Source: an uncultured Bacteroidales bacterium
Lineage (GTDB): Bacteria > Bacteroidota > Bacteroidia > Bacteroidales > Muribaculaceae
Length of the DNA: 19,059 bases
Direction: 5' to 3'
NCBI GenBank assembly: GCA_905210435.1
Contig: CAJLWO010000051.1
Location: forward strand, 1-19,059
A program made the translations under genes and the position numbers. This document shows, piece by piece, positions 1 through 8,454 of the stretch. Under the pieces are notes generated by a model. The model was not told where the DNA came from and did not search any database. It saw only the letters and a list, made by a program, of their open reading frames with translations. Position 1 is the stretch's first letter. Each line of letters starts with the position of its first letter.

Positions 1-56
1 CGGGGCGCGCTCGGGACTTCCACCCGTTAGATTATGCCCATGTCGGGCAAACTAAT
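1..56 (+). other. Unassigned 3' end of a feature entering from the left
   Basis: GC-rich sequence lying directly before a terminator, so it is probably the last part of a plus-strand transcript that begins outside the window. One plus frame stops at 28-30 and another at 53-55. The third stays open through the terminator and is not credible as a gene end. TGCCC (35-39) and GGGCA (45-49) form a short hairpin, so the end of a structured RNA is as likely as the end of a protein gene. I cannot name it. Confidence 0.25.
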
Positions 57-92
57 AAAAAAAGCAGCGGAAAATTCCGCTGCTTTTTTTAT
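57..92. terminator. Bidirectional intrinsic terminator between convergent transcripts
   Basis: The arms AAAGCAGCGGAA (61-72) and TTCCGCTGCTTT (75-86) are fully complementary. A run of A lies on the left and a run of T on the right, so the hairpin is followed by a U-tract on either strand. It would end the plus-strand transcript from the left edge and the minus-strand run that finishes with the small membrane protein gene at 106. Confidence 0.85.
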
Positions 93-105
93 TGTCATAA
101 TGTTA

Positions 106-318
106 TTATTTCAAAGAGTCAAGCCTGCGGCAAAGCCACAGCCAGCATCTGTAATATACATATACGGTGCAACCGACAAGGACAACTGTCGTATATCTTG
201 AAGAACAACCCTTACTTCTGAGCCAGCCGTTGAATAGAGCTATTATTCCGCCATACAACGATACCGCCAAAAGAAACAGAAGGAACGTAGATATGCCTTT
301 TCTTGTTGTCCTATTCAT
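106..318 (-). CDS. Small two-span membrane protein, unknown function
   Basis: A 70-residue protein that I do not recognise. A basic N-terminus (NRTTRK) precedes a hydrophobic stretch at about residues 9-29. A polar basic turn (RSKGCSSR) follows, then a second hydrophobic stretch at about 43-61 rich in Val, Tyr and Trp, and a basic end. By the positive-inside rule both ends and the turn carry charge, so topology is unclear. The gene starts 20 bases after the stop of the 173-aa gene and ends just before the convergent terminator, so it is probably the last gene of the rdgB-porZ run. No clear ribosome binding site is seen, which is normal for this phylum. The reading frame is real only if it is conserved in relatives; the membrane composition and placement favour it. 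Confidence 0.55.
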   Translation of the reverse strand: MNRTTRKGISTFLLFLLAVSLYGGIIALFNGWLRSKGCSSRYTTVVLVGCTVYVYYRCWLWLCRRLDSLK

Positions 319-338
319 AACATCGTCGTATCACGCGT

Positions 339-860
339 TTAGAAGCCGCCTAAGATGTCGCAAAGGTCCGAATGAAGTAGTGTATGTCTTGATGACAATT
401 CATCGACAAGACGCTGCGCAGCGACGTGCAGACGGCTGTTGTGATAAGCGCGGTAGAGATACTGATAATGTTTGTCAAACAATTCTTCAGCTTCATCAGC
501 TTCAAGCTGGCACTCCTTGGCGTAATCACACAGCGCATCAAGCATGGCGTCATGATACGAAATTCCAAGTTCCGCATGATTTCTGACCATTGAACGGCAC
601 ATGACATTCGATATAAGCATAGAGGATATAATCTGATATTGCTCTATGCAATGGGCCCACGAAGCCTTGGGAGATATACTCTCGCATGCCGTCATATAAA
701 AATCAGGAGAAAACTCCACCGCGTCAATACCGCTGCGCTCCACCGATACGGAAGTTATATATTTCTCATAATCCAGAATAAACGCAGCCAACGCCATTCC
801 GGCCACTCCGTAACTGCGGTCGGTATCATCTTTATATTTCAAACTGTCTGCTGAATCCAT
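339..860 (-). CDS. Conserved-looking hypothetical protein downstream of porZ
   Basis: A 173-residue protein with no family I can name. It has no signal peptide or membrane segment and is probably cytoplasmic and mostly helical: residues from about 18 to the end are long amphipathic stretches with few Pro or Gly and many Glu, Asp, His and Tyr. Five Cys are scattered without a CxxC motif, so a metal site is not obvious. The ATG lies six bases after the porZ stop codon, which implies co-transcription and possibly translational coupling. The 70-aa membrane protein gene follows after 20 bases. Codon use resembles the neighbours and the frame has no breaks. The position suggests a cell-envelope or secretion-related job, but that is guilt by association only. 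Confidence 0.7.
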   Translation of the reverse strand: MDSADSLKYKDDTDRSYGVAGMALAAFILDYEKYITSVSVERSGIDAVEFSPDFYMTACESISPKASWAHCIEQYQIISSMLISNVMCRSMVRNHAELGISYHDAMLDALCDYAKECQLEADEAEELFDKHYQYLYRAYHNSRLHVAAQRLVDELSSRHTLLHSDLCDILGGF

Positions 861-866
861 GCCAAT

Positions 867-3269
867 TTATTTTACAACAAGTATCTTAGTGACTGCACCG
901 GAAGTCTGACCATTTCCGTTCTGCGATGCAAACACGTAATATACCCCTGTCTTCACACGGTTGCCCGATGCGTCGCATCCATCCCATGTAATCATACCGC
1001 CCTGCGATTTTCCCTGGAAGAATACATTGCCTGCGGCATCGGTAACTTTCACCAAAGAATCTTCCATCAGACCTGCAATAGTGATAAAACCGTTATATTC
1101 AGGTCTAACAGGATTAGGATATGCATATACCTCATTATAATCATCCGAAGCAGGCGATGCATCCGAATTATATTTTACAAGACCGGCGACGGTACCGAAA
1201 TAAACGGCATTCGAAAATTTATCGCATGCTATCGCATATATGGAATTTAAAGGAAGATACGAATTTTCAGGGGTGAAGTGTTCTATTATCTGACTTCCAT
1301 TCTCGCTTACAAGATATGCTCCCGAATTGGCAGTACCAATCCATTTTCTGTTAATACCATCAACTGCAATAGAATAGATTGGCTCACCTTCAAGAAGATA
1401 ATCCGCAAAATTAGTACCGTCGTTACGCGGCACCTTGATACGCTGTATACGCATGTTCGGGTCAGTCAGCTTCGACGGATTAGGTATAATGAACACACCT
1501 TGGTCGGTTCCTACCCACACCTGACCGTTATTATCCTCTACCATACAATATACCTGAGATAATGGCCACTCCTTTCCATCTTGGTCAACAAAAATTTTCC
1601 ACGTATAATTTTTATCATCAGTAGGTGATGCTGTGCCATTTGTATCAATACATATCAACTGACTTGAATAAAGAAAAATATACATTACCATATTACTTTT
1701 CTTGCAAGCAAGCAAAACAGGATCCCATTCTTTGATAGCTGTAGGAAAGTCCGAAATCCAATCATTTGAAGTCACAGGAACATTAGATTTACGTGTTTCA
1801 GAAGGCAATACGTGCAGTTTAAAATATCCTGCACCCCACAGATTTCCTTTTCCGTCAATATCTATAGCCTGAGTGAATAACCATGGTCCAATAGGACTAA
1901 ATGTAGAATTAGTTTGATTATAATAAGCTAATTCTTTTCCATTTTTAATTTTAAAAATTCCATCACTTAATGTGCTTACAAAATAAGTATCTGGATCATC
2001 CGGATCTTCTACAAGATTATATGTATTTACCGGTCTGAAAGTACCATCTTTATATCCTTCCGAACCTTCATACAGACCTGAAAAAGTAAGTCCAGTAGGA
2101 GTTATATCCTTAACTCGATTATTTTCTATTGAATTTATGTAGGATACGTTATAATTTTGTGGCCAACTTCCTGCAAAACACAAATTAAATCCGCGGGCTG
2201 ATGCATATATCTTGCCTGAAGAGGTAGCTGTCAGGTATCCTACCCCTTTTGAAGTAATGGCCTCAGGTTTGAAACTGTCACGGAGCATGGTTAATGTACC
2301 GTCTTCAGCAAACGAATACTCGCTTATACCGTCTTTATCAGCCGTAAACAATTTTTTAGGATTATCCCACATGGTTATCACCTTGCCTGAAAAATCAGAA
2401 GGTAATGATGTTTCCGTAATATTATAATTTTCGTCAAATTCCTTGATACAAGCCTTATTATTGCCGGAAGCTACTGTATTATAAATATAATATCCGTTTT
2501 TATTTTCATACGGACCGGTATAATTTCCGTCGGGAACCCAATCGTTGAAAGCTACGGTATTGTCATCAGGATTGAATACTACTTTCTTTGGGCTGAATGC
2601 GCTCGAAGAATTCGAACCTAAGAACAAATTTCCTTTCAGACCGCGCAAACCCGTACATGCAGCGCAATCGTTAAGTATGAAATTCTCATAATAACGTACA
2701 GTTTTATCTGCCGGCATGAAACCGATTTTTTTCTCATTGGTAAAATATGCGCCTATATATTCATCAGTGGCGGCCACATATTTCACAGGCTTGTCATACA
2801 TACCGCTCTCTACCACTTCCCAGCGTTTGTCGTCATAGACAACGATACCGAAATTAGTGGCTACATATATGCGTCCGTCACCGAAACTTACATCATTGAT
2901 TGTTCGGTCAGATTGCAATACAGCGTCCTTGATGTCCGGGAGATTGACTACTTTTCCGTCATTCTTTATAACATCTATATTTCCGGATTTATAAACAACT
3001 ACAATATAGTCGCCCTTTCCGTTATAAAATATCTTGGTTATGATAGCTTCGCTCAGCACGTTATGTATACCGTACTGATATAATTCTTCTGAATTTTTGT
3101 CAAAAGAAAACAAAGACCCTGACGACAGGCAAAACACCTTGTCGGGAGTCTCAAGCATCTGTTCCGGTGCAAGATAATTGGAATATACCTCCCAGCTACC
3201 CACTGATCGCTGGGCTTTAACTCCCATAGGTAATAATACCGCTAATAGTATAAAAAGTTTTTTTATCAT
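867..3269 (-). CDS. porZ: Type IX secretion system protein PorZ-like, beta-propeller with C-terminal sorting-like domain
   Basis: The frame is open from 3317, but I place the start at the ATG at 3269. It gives an ideal lipid-export signal (MIKKLFILLAVLLPMGVKAQ, cut after Ala-Gln), follows an A-rich leader, and leaves 37 bases after the rdgB stop. The resulting 800-residue protein begins with GSWEVYSNYL and beta-propeller repeats of the PorZ or two-component-regulator type. An example is IYVATNFGIVVYD, with later blades such as VWVGTDQGVFII. It ends, from about residue 715, with a YPNPV motif and an 86-residue beta-sandwich finishing GVYYVFA...KILVVK, which resembles the T9SS type A sorting domain. 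In Porphyromonas gingivalis, PorZ is part of the outer-membrane attachment complex that anchors T9SS cargo to A-LPS; that role is carried over here by homology. The centre of the gene is strikingly AT-rich compared with its ends. A generic propeller protein is the alternative. Confidence 0.8.
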   Translation of the reverse strand: MIKKLFILLAVLLPMGVKAQRSVGSWEVYSNYLAPEQMLETPDKVFCLSSGSLFSFDKNSEELYQYGIHNVLSEAIITKIFYNGKGDYIVVVYKSGNIDVIKNDGKVVNLPDIKDAVLQSDRTINDVSFGDGRIYVATNFGIVVYDDKRWEVVESGMYDKPVKYVAATDEYIGAYFTNEKKIGFMPADKTVRYYENFILNDCAACTGLRGLKGNLFLGSNSSSAFSPKKVVFNPDDNTVAFNDWVPDGNYTGPYENKNGYYIYNTVASGNNKACIKEFDENYNITETSLPSDFSGKVITMWDNPKKLFTADKDGISEYSFAEDGTLTMLRDSFKPEAITSKGVGYLTATSSGKIYASARGFNLCFAGSWPQNYNVSYINSIENNRVKDITPTGLTFSGLYEGSEGYKDGTFRPVNTYNLVEDPDDPDTYFVSTLSDGIFKIKNGKELAYYNQTNSTFSPIGPWLFTQAIDIDGKGNLWGAGYFKLHVLPSETRKSNVPVTSNDWISDFPTAIKEWDPVLLACKKSNMVMYIFLYSSQLICIDTNGTASPTDDKNYTWKIFVDQDGKEWPLSQVYCMVEDNNGQVWVGTDQGVFIIPNPSKLTDPNMRIQRIKVPRNDGTNFADYLLEGEPIYSIAVDGINRKWIGTANSGAYLVSENGSQIIEHFTPENSYLPLNSIYAIACDKFSNAVYFGTVAGLVKYNSDASPASDDYNEVYAYPNPVRPEYNGFITIAGLMEDSLVKVTDAAGNVFFQGKSQGGMITWDGCDASGNRVKTGVYYVFASQNGNGQTSGAVTKILVVK

Positions 3270-3306
3270 TGTAATCTGTTTTTTTCGGATTGGTATATTA
3301 TAAATA

Positions 3307-3900
3307 TTATCTATCATTAAGGTAGTCTATCAGCTTTCTGGTAGCCTTTCCACGGTGCGACACTGCATTTTTCTCTTCTGCTGTCATCTGTGCGAAAGTC
3401 CTGTCATATCCGTCGGGCCTGAACACCGGATCATAACCGAATCCGCCCTCCCCTTCCATCCGGTCAAGTATCATTCCGTCGCACACTCCTTCAAATGTCA
3501 CGGCTTTGCCGTTTTCTATAAGAGCTATCCATGTCACGAAACGTGCCGACCTGTCATCGGCATTTTCAAGATTATGCAGAAGAAGTTGCATATTGCCGAG
3601 TGTATCATGACCTTCGGCCGAAGCATATCGCGCGGTATGTACGCCCGGAGCGCCACCCAACGCTTTTACCTCAAGACCCGTATCATCCGCAAAACAGTCT
3701 ACCCCATATTTTTCAGCCACATATCGTGCCTTCATGAGAGCGTTTTCGCGTATGGTATCAGCCGTTTCAGGTATTTCCTCATTGCAGTCTATATCCCTGA
3801 GCGAACATATATGGAATTTATCGCCTGCAATATTCCTGATTTCCTCAAGTTTATGAGGATTATTGGTTACGAATACAAGCTTCTTCAGTTTTTCTGTCAT
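3307..3900 (-). CDS. rdgB: Non-canonical purine NTP pyrophosphatase (RdgB/HAM1 family)
   Basis: A 197-residue cytoplasmic house-cleaning enzyme that hydrolyses dITP, ITP and XTP to the monophosphate and pyrophosphate, keeping deaminated purines out of DNA and RNA. Family hallmarks are visible in order: TNNPHK at residues 12-17 (nucleotide-binding loop), FADDTGLEV starting at 70 with the paired Asp 72 and 73 (metal and catalysis), GGFGYDPVF at 142-150, and SHRGKA at 181-186 (base recognition). Length matches the family. The ATG at 3900 is the only sensible start. It is the first gene of the run that continues into porZ, and is separated from leuS upstream by a 107-base gap containing a strong hairpin, so it probably has its own promoter. 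I saw no perfect TAnnTTTG there. Confidence 0.95.
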   Translation of the reverse strand: MTEKLKKLVFVTNNPHKLEEIRNIAGDKFHICSLRDIDCNEEIPETADTIRENALMKARYVAEKYGVDCFADDTGLEVKALGGAPGVHTARYASAEGHDTLGNMQLLLHNLENADDRSARFVTWIALIENGKAVTFEGVCDGMILDRMEGEGGFGYDPVFRPDGYDRTFAQMTAEEKNAVSHRGKATRKLIDYLNDR

Positions 3901-3959
3901 GTATCTATAACGTAAGATATATCAATTTATTATATACCGTAATGATAGTCTTAGCAATC

Positions 3960-4006
3960 TTTAATCAGGCTGGAGTGCCCGATAAGGCACTCCCCTCCCG
4001 ATTAAA
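3960..4006 (-). terminator. Hairpin after leuS, probable terminator
   Basis: The inner stem GGAGTGCC (3972-3979) pairs with GGCACTCC (3986-3993) around a six-base loop. An outer stem TTTAATC (3960-3966) pairs with GATTAAA (4000-4006). It lies immediately after the leuS stop at 4008. On the minus strand the U-tract after the stem is poor, so termination may be partial and some leuS transcripts could read into rdgB. Confidence 0.6.
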
Positions 4007-4007
4007 T

Positions 4008-6779
4008 TTATTTGATTACTATATTGACTATCTTGTTGGGAACTACGATTACTTTTACCACATTCTTCCCTTCAAGCCATTTCGCCGAGTTTTCCGAAGC
4101 GAGAGCCTGCTTCTCCACCTCTTTAGCATCCGTCCCTGCAGCCACGGTCATATTGAATCTTGCTTTACCGTTGAACGACACGGCATAAGTCACATTGTCC
4201 TCCTTTATATACTCTTCGTTATACTCAGGCCATACGGCATCGCATACAGTCGACTCATTGCCCATCGCATGCCACAGTTCCTCTGTCACATGCGGAGCGA
4301 AAGGAGCCAGCAGAACGACCAGGTTTTCAAGTACCGCACACGACGTGCATTTCATCGCAGTCAGTTCGTTCACACATATCATGAACGCGCTTATCGACGT
4401 ATTGTACGAGAAGTTCTCTATATCGTAAGTGACTTTCTTTATCAGTTTATGTATCGATTTGAGAGCCTCTTTCGAAGGTTCGCTGTCGGTGACAATAAAC
4501 TTGCCGTCGCGATAGAACAGATTCCACAATTTCTTTATGAAGCGGCTTACACCGTCGATACCGTTTGTATCCCACGGCTTGCTCTGCTCTATCGGGCCGA
4601 GGAACATCTCATAGAGTCTCAGCGTATCCGCACCGTATGTCTCCACGATGTCATCCGGATTCACCACATTGAACATAGATTTCGACATCTTTTCAACAGC
4701 GTATCCGCACACATACTTTCCATCCTCAAGCACAAATTCCGCATCGTTGAACTCCGGACGCCATGCTTTGAAACGCTCCGTATCAAGCACATCGTTGCTC
4801 ACAATATTGACATCCACATGTATCGGAGTGACGTCATAATTGTTTTTAAGTCCTGCCGACACAAAAGTATTGGTGTCTTTTATACGGTACACGAAATTGC
4901 TTCGTCCCTGTATCATACCCTGGTTGATAAGCTTGCGGAACGGCTCGTCGGTGCACACCTCACCCAGGTCATACAGGAATTTATTCCAGAAACGGCTGTA
5001 TATAAGGTGACCCGTAGCATGTTCGGTTCCTCCTATATAAAGGTCGACGTCGCGCCAGTATTCATTTGCCTCGCGGCTCACGAGAGCTTTATCATTATGC
5101 GGGTCCATATATCTCAGATAATAGGCCGATGAACCTGCAAATCCCGGCATCGTGCACTTTTCAAACTCCCATCCCTCGGGCGTACACCAGTTCTTGGCAC
5201 GTCCCAACGGAGGCTCGCCGCTCTCTGTCGGCAGATATTTATCCACCTCAGGAAGAAGAAGAGGGAGTTTTTCCACGTCAAGCATATAAGGAATGCCCTC
5301 CTTATAGTATACAGGGAACGGTTCGCCCCAATAACGCTGACGGGAGAATATGGCGTCGCGGAGTCGGTAATTCACCTTTACCTTGCCTATACCCTTCTCT
5401 TCGATAAATTTCTTGGTTGCGGCAATAGCCTCTTTCACCTGCATGCCGTTTAGATTGAGCTCCTCCCCTGCCGAGTTAATGATTATACCCTCTTTGGCAT
5501 CGAAACTCTCCTCGCTGACATCCGCACCCTCTATCAAAGGTATTATGGGAAGATTGAAATGACGTGCGAACGCATAGTCGCGCGAGTCATGCGCAGGCAC
5601 GGCCATGATGGCTCCCGTACCGTATCCTGCAAGCACATAATCGCTCACCCATACCGGAATTTTCTTTTTGCTCAACGGATTGATGGCGTATGCGCCGGTG
5701 AACACACCGCTCACCTTCTTGTCAATCATACGCTCGCGCTCCGTCTTGTGCTTTATCGAATCAAGATATTCATCGACAGCCTTACGTTGCTCGGGAGTGG
5801 TTATCATGTCCACATACTTGCTTTCAGGGGCAAGCACCATGAATGTGACGCCGAACACCGTGTCGGCACGTGTCGTGAATATCTCCAGGTCTACATCTGT
5901 TCCGTCAATCTTGAAATGCATCTCCGCTCCTTCCGAACGGCCTATCCAGTTGCGCTGCGTCTCCTTGAGCGAATCGGTCCAGTCAATTCTCTCAAGCCCG
6001 TCAAGTAATCGCTGTGCATACGCCGATACTCGCAGACACCACTGATACATCAGTTTCTGCTCCACCGGATAACCGCCGCGCAGCGAAACGCCTTCGCTCA
6101 CTTCGTCATTGGCAAGCACCGTACCTAATTTCGGACACCAGTTCACCATCGTGTTGCCAAGATAAGCCAGACGATAATTCATCAGCACATCGCTTTTCTG
6201 CTTCGCATCCATATTTTTCCATTCCCCGGCAGTAAAGTCGAGTTCCTTGCCGCAGGCTGCCTTCACACCATTGCTGCCATCCTTTTCAAAATGTGCTATA
6301 AGGTCGGCTATCGGCATAGCCTTGTCGGCTGCGGTATCATAGTAGGAATTGAACATTTTTATGAACGCCCACTGGGTCCATTTATAGTATTCCGGGTCGC
6401 AGGTCTTGATCTGACGGCTCCAGTCGTATGAGAATCCGATTTTGTCGAGCTGCGAACGATATCGGTCGATATTCTGGCGTGTCGTTATTTCCGGATGCTG
6501 TCCGGTCTGTATCGCATACTGTTCCGCAGGAAGTCCGTAAGCGTCATATCCCATCGGGTGCAGCACATTGAATCCTTTCAGACGCTTGTAGCGTGAATAA
6601 ATGTCCGATGCGATATATCCCAGCGGATGCCCTACATGAAGTCCGGCACCCGAAGGATAAGGAAACATGTCAAGCACGTAATATTTCGGCTTCTCTTTGT
6701 TTATTTCGCACTTATATACATTATTCTCTTTCCAGTATTGCTGCCATCTGGCCTCTATCTCTTTGTGATTATATTGCAT
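4008..6779 (-). CDS. leuS: Leucyl-tRNA synthetase
   Basis: A 923-residue class Ia aminoacyl-tRNA synthetase that charges tRNA-Leu with leucine using ATP. The HIGH signature is HVGH at 48-51, within a PYPSGAGLHVGH context typical of LeuRS. The CP1 editing domain carries TTRADTVFG (302-310) and the stretch GYGTGAIMAVPAHDSRD (385-401), which hydrolyses mischarged tRNA. The KMSKS loop is intact at 697-701, followed by the anticodon-binding and C-terminal domains. Between about residues 148 and 203 there is an insertion of roughly 50 residues relative to the E. coli enzyme, placed just before VNWCP; this accounts for most of the extra length and I believe it is shared by Bacteroidota enzymes. The ATG at 6779 starts a standard N-terminus. 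It appears to be transcribed alone. Confidence 0.98.
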   Translation of the reverse strand: MQYNHKEIEARWQQYWKENNVYKCEINKEKPKYYVLDMFPYPSGAGLHVGHPLGYIASDIYSRYKRLKGFNVLHPMGYDAYGLPAEQYAIQTGQHPEITTRQNIDRYRSQLDKIGFSYDWSRQIKTCDPEYYKWTQWAFIKMFNSYYDTAADKAMPIADLIAHFEKDGSNGVKAACGKELDFTAGEWKNMDAKQKSDVLMNYRLAYLGNTMVNWCPKLGTVLANDEVSEGVSLRGGYPVEQKLMYQWCLRVSAYAQRLLDGLERIDWTDSLKETQRNWIGRSEGAEMHFKIDGTDVDLEIFTTRADTVFGVTFMVLAPESKYVDMITTPEQRKAVDEYLDSIKHKTERERMIDKKVSGVFTGAYAINPLSKKKIPVWVSDYVLAGYGTGAIMAVPAHDSRDYAFARHFNLPIIPLIEGADVSEESFDAKEGIIINSAGEELNLNGMQVKEAIAATKKFIEEKGIGKVKVNYRLRDAIFSRQRYWGEPFPVYYKEGIPYMLDVEKLPLLLPEVDKYLPTESGEPPLGRAKNWCTPEGWEFEKCTMPGFAGSSAYYLRYMDPHNDKALVSREANEYWRDVDLYIGGTEHATGHLIYSRFWNKFLYDLGEVCTDEPFRKLINQGMIQGRSNFVYRIKDTNTFVSAGLKNNYDVTPIHVDVNIVSNDVLDTERFKAWRPEFNDAEFVLEDGKYVCGYAVEKMSKSMFNVVNPDDIVETYGADTLRLYEMFLGPIEQSKPWDTNGIDGVSRFIKKLWNLFYRDGKFIVTDSEPSKEALKSIHKLIKKVTYDIENFSYNTSISAFMICVNELTAMKCTSCAVLENLVVLLAPFAPHVTEELWHAMGNESTVCDAVWPEYNEEYIKEDNVTYAVSFNGKARFNMTVAAGTDAKEVEKQALASENSAKWLEGKNVVKVIVVPNKIVNIVIK

Positions 6780-6867
6780 ATCGTCGTATTTTATTTCCTC
6801 AGTTATTATTATATACTATTTATTTATATCTATTATATATCATTTAAATCTCATATAGAGTCCATCA

Positions 6868-6896
6868 GGCCTATTGGGCTTATTGGGCCTATCCCC
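6868..6896. repeat. Short 9-bp period near-repeat in the nadA-leuS gap
   Basis: CCTATTGGG (6870-6878), CTTATTGGG (6879-6887) and CCTATCCCC (6888-6896) follow each other with a 9-base period, the third degenerate. The rest of the gap (6780-6912) is AT-rich and contains no gene; the leuS promoter should lie here, but I found no perfect TAnnTTTG on the minus strand. It is too short to call a variable repeat locus with confidence. Confidence 0.35.
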
Positions 6897-6912
6897 TCTT
6901 CCCCATTATCCC

Positions 6913-7887
6913 CTATTTCCTGCTCAGCTCAAGCATCCGCTCGATAGGCTTCCGTGCCTGCTCCGCAACCCTGCTGTCTACATGTATCTCCGGCTTGCCG
7001 TCACGCAGACAGTTGCGCAGCTTTTCAAGCGTATTAAGCTTCATGAAATTGCAGTCGTTGCAGCCGCACGTCGAATCCACCGGAGGAGCGGCGATAAACT
7101 CTTTATCGGGACACTCCTTGCACATCTGGTGCAGGATACCGCTTTCCGTAGCCACAATAAACTGTTTCGCATCGCTGCTTTTGGCGTAATTGAGCAACGC
7201 TGCTGTCGAACCCACCTTGTCGGCAAGCATCACAATCACACGCTTGCATTCGGGATGTACAAGCAGCTTCGCTTCCGGATACTGTTTTTTCAGTTCCACG
7301 ATTTTTTCAAGAGAGAACTGCTCGTGCACATGGCATGCGCCGTCCCACAGCAGCATGTTTCTTCCGGTGATACTGTTGATATATCCTCCGAGATTTCTGT
7401 CCGGCCCGAATATTATCTTCGCGTCCTTGTCAAAAGTCTCGACAATGTCACGCGCGTTTGACGATGTGACCACAACATCTGTCAGAGCCTTCACGGCAGC
7501 CGAAGTGTTGACGTATGATATCACCGTATGGTCAGGATGAGCCTCGACAAATTTTCTGAACTCTTCAGCGTCGCAGCTGTCGGCAAGCGAGCATCCCGCA
7601 TTTTCGTCAGGCACAAGCACCGTCTTGTCCGGGCACAGTATCTTGGCTGTCTCCCCCATGAAATGGACTCCGCACAACACTATCACCGGCTCGGCTATTT
7701 TCTCCGCTATCTGAGCCAGCGCAAGAGAGTCGCCGATATAGTCGGCCACATCCTGTATCTCGCCTTTCTGATAATAGTGCGCGAGAATGACCGCCCCCTT
7801 TTCTTCTTTGAGTCTTTTTATTTCCTTTTTCAAATCCTCCACATTGGGGTCGGTTTTGCTCATGGGAACATTGTTGTCAACAGTCAT
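6913..7887 (-). CDS. nadA: Quinolinate synthase, [4Fe-4S] enzyme of NAD synthesis
   Basis: A 324-residue cytoplasmic enzyme condensing iminoaspartate with dihydroxyacetone phosphate to quinolinate, in de novo NAD synthesis. It shows AHYYQKGEIQDVADYIGDS (36-54), the HFMGETAKIL stretch (75-84), GCSLADSC (98-105), HPEC (211-214), SGILHQM (249-255) and the C-terminal CGCNDCNFM (274-282). By comparison with known NadA structures the three cluster ligands are probably Cys99, Cys185 and Cys279. Length is normal. The ATG at 7887 was kept. An in-frame ATG at 7863 would remove eight residues that the family does not need, so either is possible. It stands alone, with no nadB or nadC beside it, and has the long AT-rich gap 7888-8512 upstream. 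Confidence 0.96.
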   Translation of the reverse strand: MTVDNNVPMSKTDPNVEDLKKEIKRLKEEKGAVILAHYYQKGEIQDVADYIGDSLALAQIAEKIAEPVIVLCGVHFMGETAKILCPDKTVLVPDENAGCSLADSCDAEEFRKFVEAHPDHTVISYVNTSAAVKALTDVVVTSSNARDIVETFDKDAKIIFGPDRNLGGYINSITGRNMLLWDGACHVHEQFSLEKIVELKKQYPEAKLLVHPECKRVIVMLADKVGSTAALLNYAKSSDAKQFIVATESGILHQMCKECPDKEFIAAPPVDSTCGCNDCNFMKLNTLEKLRNCLRDGKPEIHVDSRVAEQARKPIERMLELSRK

Positions 7888-8454
7888 TTTATTTTTATAT
7901 TTTGAATTTATTTTAAAATTTTCTTTTCCTAAGAATAATAATAACAGATGTTGATAACGGTAATAACTTTTATCCGTTTATCTTGCTTTTTAAGTTATTA
8001 ATACCGATGATGCCGTTATCACCAGGTTATCTACATCTTTAAGTGATGAAATAAAAGCACTTATATACGTTATTTACATACTGTTTATAAACTGCAAAGT
8101 TAATAACTTTTTGAGAAAAAAGTGTTCAAAAAGTTACAAATAAACATTGAAAAATGCCGTAATATCTTTTTGATAACTAATTTGGACTATAAGTTAGAGC
8201 TGTATATTAATTACCTCATATCAAATATCCAAATTTATTTATCAAAATCTCTTTTATTATTATCTACATCTTTCTACACTGTTATCAACACCCGATAATA
8301 ACTCATCAACATCCCTCCTTCACCCCCACTGCAATCATAAAATGACAGCCCTCCCCATAGGTAATATAGCCAGGTGATGACGCGTAAGCGGAATAAAAAA
8401 ATAAAAGGCGGAATAAGAAATGATAATCGGACAGAAATAAGATACGCAAATATA
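7888..8454. other. Gene-free AT-rich region with a DnaA-box-like cluster (candidate oriC or DnaA-binding locus)
   Basis: There is no credible gene between nadA and the rnhA terminator. Four 9-mers differ from TTATCCACA at one position: TTATCAACA on the minus strand at 7949-7957, TTATCTACA at 8027-8035, TTATCTACA at 8260-8268 and TTATCAACA at 8282-8290. The 14-mer TTATCTACATCTTT occurs at both 8027-8040 and 8260-8273. Weaker two-mismatch matches lie at 7970, 8016, 8070, 8169 (minus) and 8239. GATAACGG (7953-7960) pairs with CCGTTATC (8013-8020), and TAATAAC (7961-7967) pairs with GTTATTA (7994-8000), giving nested inverted repeats. The intervening sequence is long runs of A and T, as in an unwinding element. 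No dnaA or dnaN is adjacent, so the origin call is inference. Confidence 0.4.
8095..8102 (-). promoter_or_regulatory. Possible -7 element for a long nadA leader
   Basis: TAACTTTG on the minus strand is a perfect TAnnTTTG. The nearest upstream TTTG (CAAA on the plus strand at 8127-8130) is 24 bases away, slightly beyond the usual spacing for Bacteroidota sigma factor promoters. It would give a leader of about 200 bases before nadA. Such octamers arise by chance in AT-rich DNA. Confidence 0.35.

Noticed and set aside
3270..3317. Longer porZ start at 3317
   Set aside because: It would place 16 polar residues before a perfect signal peptide and overlap rdgB; the ATG at 3269 is preferred.
3942..5132. 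Long plus-strand open frame (396 codons) opposite leuS
   Set aside because: It lies entirely antisense to a clear leuS gene and its translation is rich in His, Arg, Ile and Phe in the way typical of a shadow frame; no family motif.
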